Shown piece by piece: positions 61,207-64,000 of a stretch of 64,000 bases of DNA. The first letter of the stretch is position 1. Every line of letters starts with the position of its first letter. The stretch is from the NCBI RefSeq assembly GCF_038051995.1, contig NZ_CP150290.1, positions 6,672,501 through 6,736,500 on the forward strand, read 5' to 3'. A program made the position numbers and the translations under genes. Below the pieces are notes generated by a model. It ran no database searches and was not told the DNA's origin. It saw only the letters and a list, made by a program, of their open reading frames with translations. This DNA comes from Paenibacillus sp. FSL H8-0537 (GTDB lineage Bacteria > Bacillota > Bacilli > Paenibacillales > Paenibacillaceae).

Positions 61207-61761
61207 TTAATTCTCTTGAAAATCAAAGCAAGCTACATTATTTATTGCATCATATCCTCTTGTAATTTCTAGTGTTACGCATTGATCAGAAATATCCTCA
61301 TATTTATATTCGACCAACCATCGATTATTGTATTTATCATACCTAATAGAATTAAATTTTAACTCAGATGCGTATTCTTCCATCCTCACCTTAGCAACCT
61401 TCAATGCTTTCGTTTCACTCATTGGAGGTGCGTAATTCCACCAGAGCAGAAATCCTGTTGTGAAAAATATGTTCACTCCTATAATAAAAAGTAGATGAAG
61501 CAGCTTCTTTTTCACTACCGCCTTCGAACGATTAAAATAGCGTCCATGGAAATACAGCAGACTAAAAGAGTACAGGGCAAACAGCATTTGTAAAATATAC
61601 ATCCTGTTTGCTACTGCCTCCGTCCCTTCCAATCCACCACTCCAACTATTATATATCATCATAAAGCTTGCTTTTCCGATATACTGCAACAAATAAAATC
61701 CCCACAAAAACCAACCTACATGCAGAATAATTCCCATTATAATGTAGCGAGAATCTTTCAC
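61207..61761 (-). CDS. Subtilase-linked small membrane protein, copy 2
   Basis: 184 residues, GTG start with AGGAGG 7 bases upstream. The first 25 residues are almost identical to copy 1 (KDSRYIIMGIILHVGWFLWG). Three membrane segments (7-27, about 52-72, 88-110) are followed by PPMSETKALKVAKVRMEEY, SIRYDKYNNRWLVEYKYED and CVTLEITRGYD. The middle loop and the C-terminal domain have diverged more than the N-terminus. The reading frame is intact, although the subtilase copy after it (60231-61137) is broken. Function as for copy 1: unknown. Confidence 0.72.
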   Translation of the reverse strand: MKDSRYIIMGIILHVGWFLWGFYLLQYIGKASFMMIYNSWSGGLEGTEAVANRMYILQMLFALYSFSLLYFHGRYFNRSKAVVKKKLLHLLFIIGVNIFFTTGFLLWWNYAPPMSETKALKVAKVRMEEYASELKFNSIRYDKYNNRWLVEYKYEDISDQCVTLEITRGYDAINNVACFDFQEN

Positions 61762-61806
61762 TTTCAGTCCTCCTGTCTCTATCTAGCATCTCTTTCCGCT
61801 CACCAA

Positions 61807-61923
61807 CAACACTCGTAAATTTTCCACTTGTAAATTTTTCAATACACATATTCGACGAAATAGTAAAAAAGTCCTCTATTAATAAATATTTTGTCGTATA
61901 TTAGATTTTATATCCTTTTGAGG
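61807..61923 (-). repeat. Conserved upstream region of cassette 2
   Basis: Nearly identical to 60108-60225, including TAGTAAAAAAGTCCTCTATT, AATAAATATTTTGTCGTAT and ATTCGACGAAATAG. Confidence 0.8.
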
Positions 61924-61948
61924 AAGTTTGTACTTGCATTTGAGAAAC

Positions 61949-62065
61949 TCATACCACTATATTTTCCCCTGCTTCCATTATATTTTGGGAATGAGCTACT
62001 GGCGTAAGATTAAATATTAGCGAGAGGATCAGCATAAATGCTAGAATCTACTTGATCTTTGTCAT
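61949..62065 (-). pseudogene. Subtilase signal-peptide remnant, copy 3
   Basis: ATG at 62065 begins MTKIK, then a stop codon, then ILAFMLILSLIFNLTPVAHS and QNIMEAGENIVV before a second stop at 61949. It matches residues 1-32 of the giant subtilase. Everything after is lost. Confidence 0.85.
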
Positions 62066-62129
62066 TTAAACTTCCCCTTCAATTTAAGCAGTCCCAATCA
62101 AGAATAAATGGTGTTTTCTAATTTAATAT

Positions 62130-62681
62130 TTAATTTTCTTTATTCTCAAAACAAGTCACAAAATTTACGGTGATATTGTCCCTACCGATTTCGAGGGAAG
62201 TGCATTGATCTGAGGATTTATCCTCTTTGTATTCTATAAGCCAGCGATTATTGTGCTTATCATGCCGAATAGAATAAAACTTTAATTCAGAGGATTCCGC
62301 TGCCATTTTTTCCACGGCTAACTCTAACGCTTTCCCTTTACTCATCACAGGAACATAAATCCACCTCAGTGAAAAACCAGTTACAAATAACACCACCGCT
62401 CCCATTATGGCAAAGAAGTAGCGATTCTTTTTCTTTCTTATTGTTTGTGAACGCTTGAAATAACGAATGTGATAATACACTAGAATACAGGTATAGATAA
62501 AATGGAGAATCTAAAAGACATACATCCAAACCGCCAATGAACTTCCCTTTAATTCGCTAGAGAGGGTTTGATCCAATAATAAAAAAGACAATACTCCTGT
62601 ATACCGAAACATATAAAAAGACCACAAAAACCAACCTACATGCAAGATAATTCCGATTACAATGTAGCGTGAATCTTTCAC
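62130..62681 (-). pseudogene. Subtilase-linked membrane protein, copy 3, with TAG stop
   Basis: GTG at 62681 with GGGGAG upstream begins KDSRYIVIGIILHVGWFLWS. A TAG at 62511-62513 (codon 57) interrupts the frame, which then continues ILHFIYTCILVYYHIRYFKRS to the natural end at 62130 (CFENKEN). The C-terminal domain keeps the family pattern (SKGKALELAVEKMA, SIRHDKHNNRWLIEYK). One nonsense change is the only visible lesion, so the loss looks recent, or the 116-codon 3' portion from GTG 62480 might still be made. Confidence 0.85.
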
Positions 62682-62742
62682 CTTTAGCTCCCCTTTCTAT
62701 ATAAAGAAGACTTTCCCCTTTTGAAAACATGCTCTTCAAACT

Positions 62743-62830
62743 TCAAACTGTAAAATTTTTCAACAAACACATTCGACGACATAGTAAAAAAGTCCTCTAT
62801 TCGGAAATATTTTGTCGCATATTAGAACTT
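62743..62830 (-). repeat. Conserved upstream region of cassette 3
   Basis: Most diverged of the three, but TAGTAAAAAAGTCCTCTATT, AATATTTTGTCG and ATTCGACGACATAG are kept. Confidence 0.75.
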
Positions 62831-62861
62831 ACTGCTTCTATTAAATCATTGTTATACAAAA

Positions 62862-62910
62862 AGGCATTGATGACTTGAGCCACACAGGTGGATTCAAGCT
62901 ATCAATGCCT
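62862..62910 (-). terminator. Terminator of the window-end kinase gene
   Basis: AGGCATTGAT and ATCAATGCCT with an inner stem ACTTGA/TCAAGT-like; TTTTTG follows on the minus strand. It lies about 160 bases past the kinase stop. Confidence 0.78.
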
Positions 62911-63070
62911 AACCTACTTATAATCTTAGTTACTGGATTCAATATCCCAAGTCCCTGACCCTGACTGTCCAAACCATTCATCAGCAAAAAAACGTTAGTG
63001 TGGGAAAATATCCTATTCCACCCAAACGATTGGCTGCTTCTCATGAGATTGTACGCTGCTTGGAGGGCAG

Positions 63071-64000
63071 CTAAAATACGACCCGAAATGTCGTACCCTC
63101 CTCGCTTGATTCAATCTCGATTTCGGCGCCATGATGCTCCGCAATGCTGCGGCACACCGCAAGACCAAGCCCGGTTCCCGTTTCCTTCGTCGTATAAAAA
63201 GGGGTGAAAATCGCTTCTATATGCTCCTTCGGAATGCCATGTCCTTGATCGGCTACTTCCAAGATGACATCGCCCTGATTCATTCTCGTCCGAATGGTCA
63301 GCTCGCCGCCGCTCTCCATCGCTTCGATTGCATTGCGCGTCAAATTCAGCAGCAGCTGGCGGATCTCCTTCTCCTCCACGGTAACGGGCTCCGTGGCATG
63401 CAGATCAAGCACAATTAAAATGTTGGAGTAGGCCGCATCCGCTTCCAGCAGCGGCAGTATATTCGAAACGAGAACATCCAGCTGCTTCTGTTCTTTTTGC
63501 ACAAAACGGGTATTCGCCAGTGATAAATATTCTGAAATAATGCCGTTCGCGCGATCGAGCTCGCTAATCATTAAATTTAACGTATCGCGGTAAGAAGCGA
63601 GCGTCGTATTTTTCTGCATCAGCTGTAAAAAGCCTTTAATCGTCGTCATTGGATTGCGCACCTCATGGGCGATACTTGCTGCCATGGAGCTGAGCAAATT
63701 CAGCTTGTCCATAAGCAGGAGATGCTTTTTGGCTTTACGCAGCTCCGTAATATCGATGGCAAAGGCGAGAAAATAACGCTTGTTCTTCAGTTCAAGCACT
63801 TCGCCCGAAATGACGCCATAGCCGGTATCGCCAGACTGCCGCAGAAAGGGAAGCTCGATATTTTCTAATAACCCCTGATCTGGAATCGCTTGCAAAATAC
63901 TATTTACAAAATGGGAATAATGTCCCCGCCGCATCGTCTGCGAAAATTTCTGATTCATCTCTATAATCGTCGCTGTTTCCAAATCTATTAAAAAGTTCAT
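63071..64000 (-). CDS. PAS sensor histidine kinase (partial, runs off window)
   Basis: At least 309 residues; the frame is open at the window edge, and the ATG at 63998-64000 may be internal, so the N-terminus is unknown. A PAS-like end (VISGEVLELKNKRYFLAFAIDITELRKAK) is followed by the kinase core: H box SIAHEVRNPMTTIKGFLQ, N box LLLNLTRNAIEAMESGG, G1 DQGHGIP, G2 TGTGLGLAV. It ends at VVF. The H-box class is that of KinA-E-type sporulation kinases of Bacilli, and no response regulator is beside it. It probably phosphorylates Spo0F or Spo0A-like targets, by analogy only. Confidence 0.88.
   Translation of the reverse strand: MNFLIDLETATIIEMNQKFSQTMRRGHYSHFVNSILQAIPDQGLLENIELPFLRQSGDTGYGVISGEVLELKNKRYFLAFAIDITELRKAKKHLLLMDKLNLLSSMAASIAHEVRNPMTTIKGFLQLMQKNTTLASYRDTLNLMISELDRANGIISEYLSLANTRFVQKEQKQLDVLVSNILPLLEADAAYSNILIVLDLHATEPVTVEEKEIRQLLLNLTRNAIEAMESGGELTIRTRMNQGDVILEVADQGHGIPKEHIEAIFTPFYTTKETGTGLGLAVCRSIAEHHGAEIEIESSEEGTTFRVVF

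Noticed and set aside
62841..63044. 67-codon minus-strand ORF
   Set aside because: It runs through the terminator hairpin at 62862-62910 and has no ribosome site or recognisable similarity.

Overview
The window looks like chromosomal DNA of a low-GC Gram-positive (Bacillota), most probably a Paenibacillus or close relative. The reasons are strong AGGAGG-type ribosome binding sites, frequent TTG and GTG starts, and a gene set best matched by Bacillus subtilis-type proteins (BmrC/BmrD, YdjO, LipL, OhrR, MhqR/MhqD, PepT). Secreted modular enzymes typical of Paenibacillus are also present: a GH43 with a ricin-type lectin domain, a hydrolase with a copper-amine-oxidase-like N domain, a LysM nucleotidase and a very large subtilase. 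Most of the window is about 50% GC by eye; 49.3-62.9 kb is visibly AT-richer. No rRNA, tRNA, CRISPR array or intact insertion sequence was seen.

1-16 kb: a heterodimeric ABC drug exporter (bmrC-bmrD) behind a 30-codon leader ORF and two terminator hairpins; a diguanylate cyclase; an MFS exporter; a ydjO-like gene; a pirin; a second-type YidC insertase preceded by a MifM-like stalling leader; a glycosyltransferase remnant; an aldo/keto reductase; and a LysR-yeiH divergent pair. 16-33 kb: a TetM-like ribosomal protection GTPase, the GH43, a frameshifted DUF5412-like gene, the LysM nucleotidase, a methionine aminopeptidase, a sensor kinase, an acetyltransferase, lipL, a TetR/ICMT-like pair, a split ThrE-type exporter and a MATE pump. 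34-49 kb: a 7TM-PAS-GGDEF protein, an ohrR/glutathione peroxidase pair, a GntR-ABC operon, leucine dehydrogenase, pepT and an mhq-type quinone/thiol-stress regulon with clear operators.

49.3-62.9 kb is the most unusual region. It holds a subtilase gene of nearly 10 kb whose product would join a subtilisin domain, Fn3 domains, an LCAT/lipase-like hydrolase, more Fn3 domains and four seven-bladed RCC1 propellers; the propellers repeat with a period of exactly 1299 bp. A 2-nt shift currently splits the reading frame inside the protease domain. Upstream lie three tandem copies of a cassette (conserved promoter region, small membrane protein, subtilase start). The one next to the giant gene is the most complete; the other two decay progressively.

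Two families of dispersed intergenic repeats were found: family A with six copies near 7.5, 23.4, 33.8 (two), 43.0 and 43.8 kb, and family B with two copies near 16.1 and 20.7 kb. Regulation by nascent peptides is a theme: both the bmrCD leader and the yidC leader can be read directly as ORF-plus-hairpin switches.
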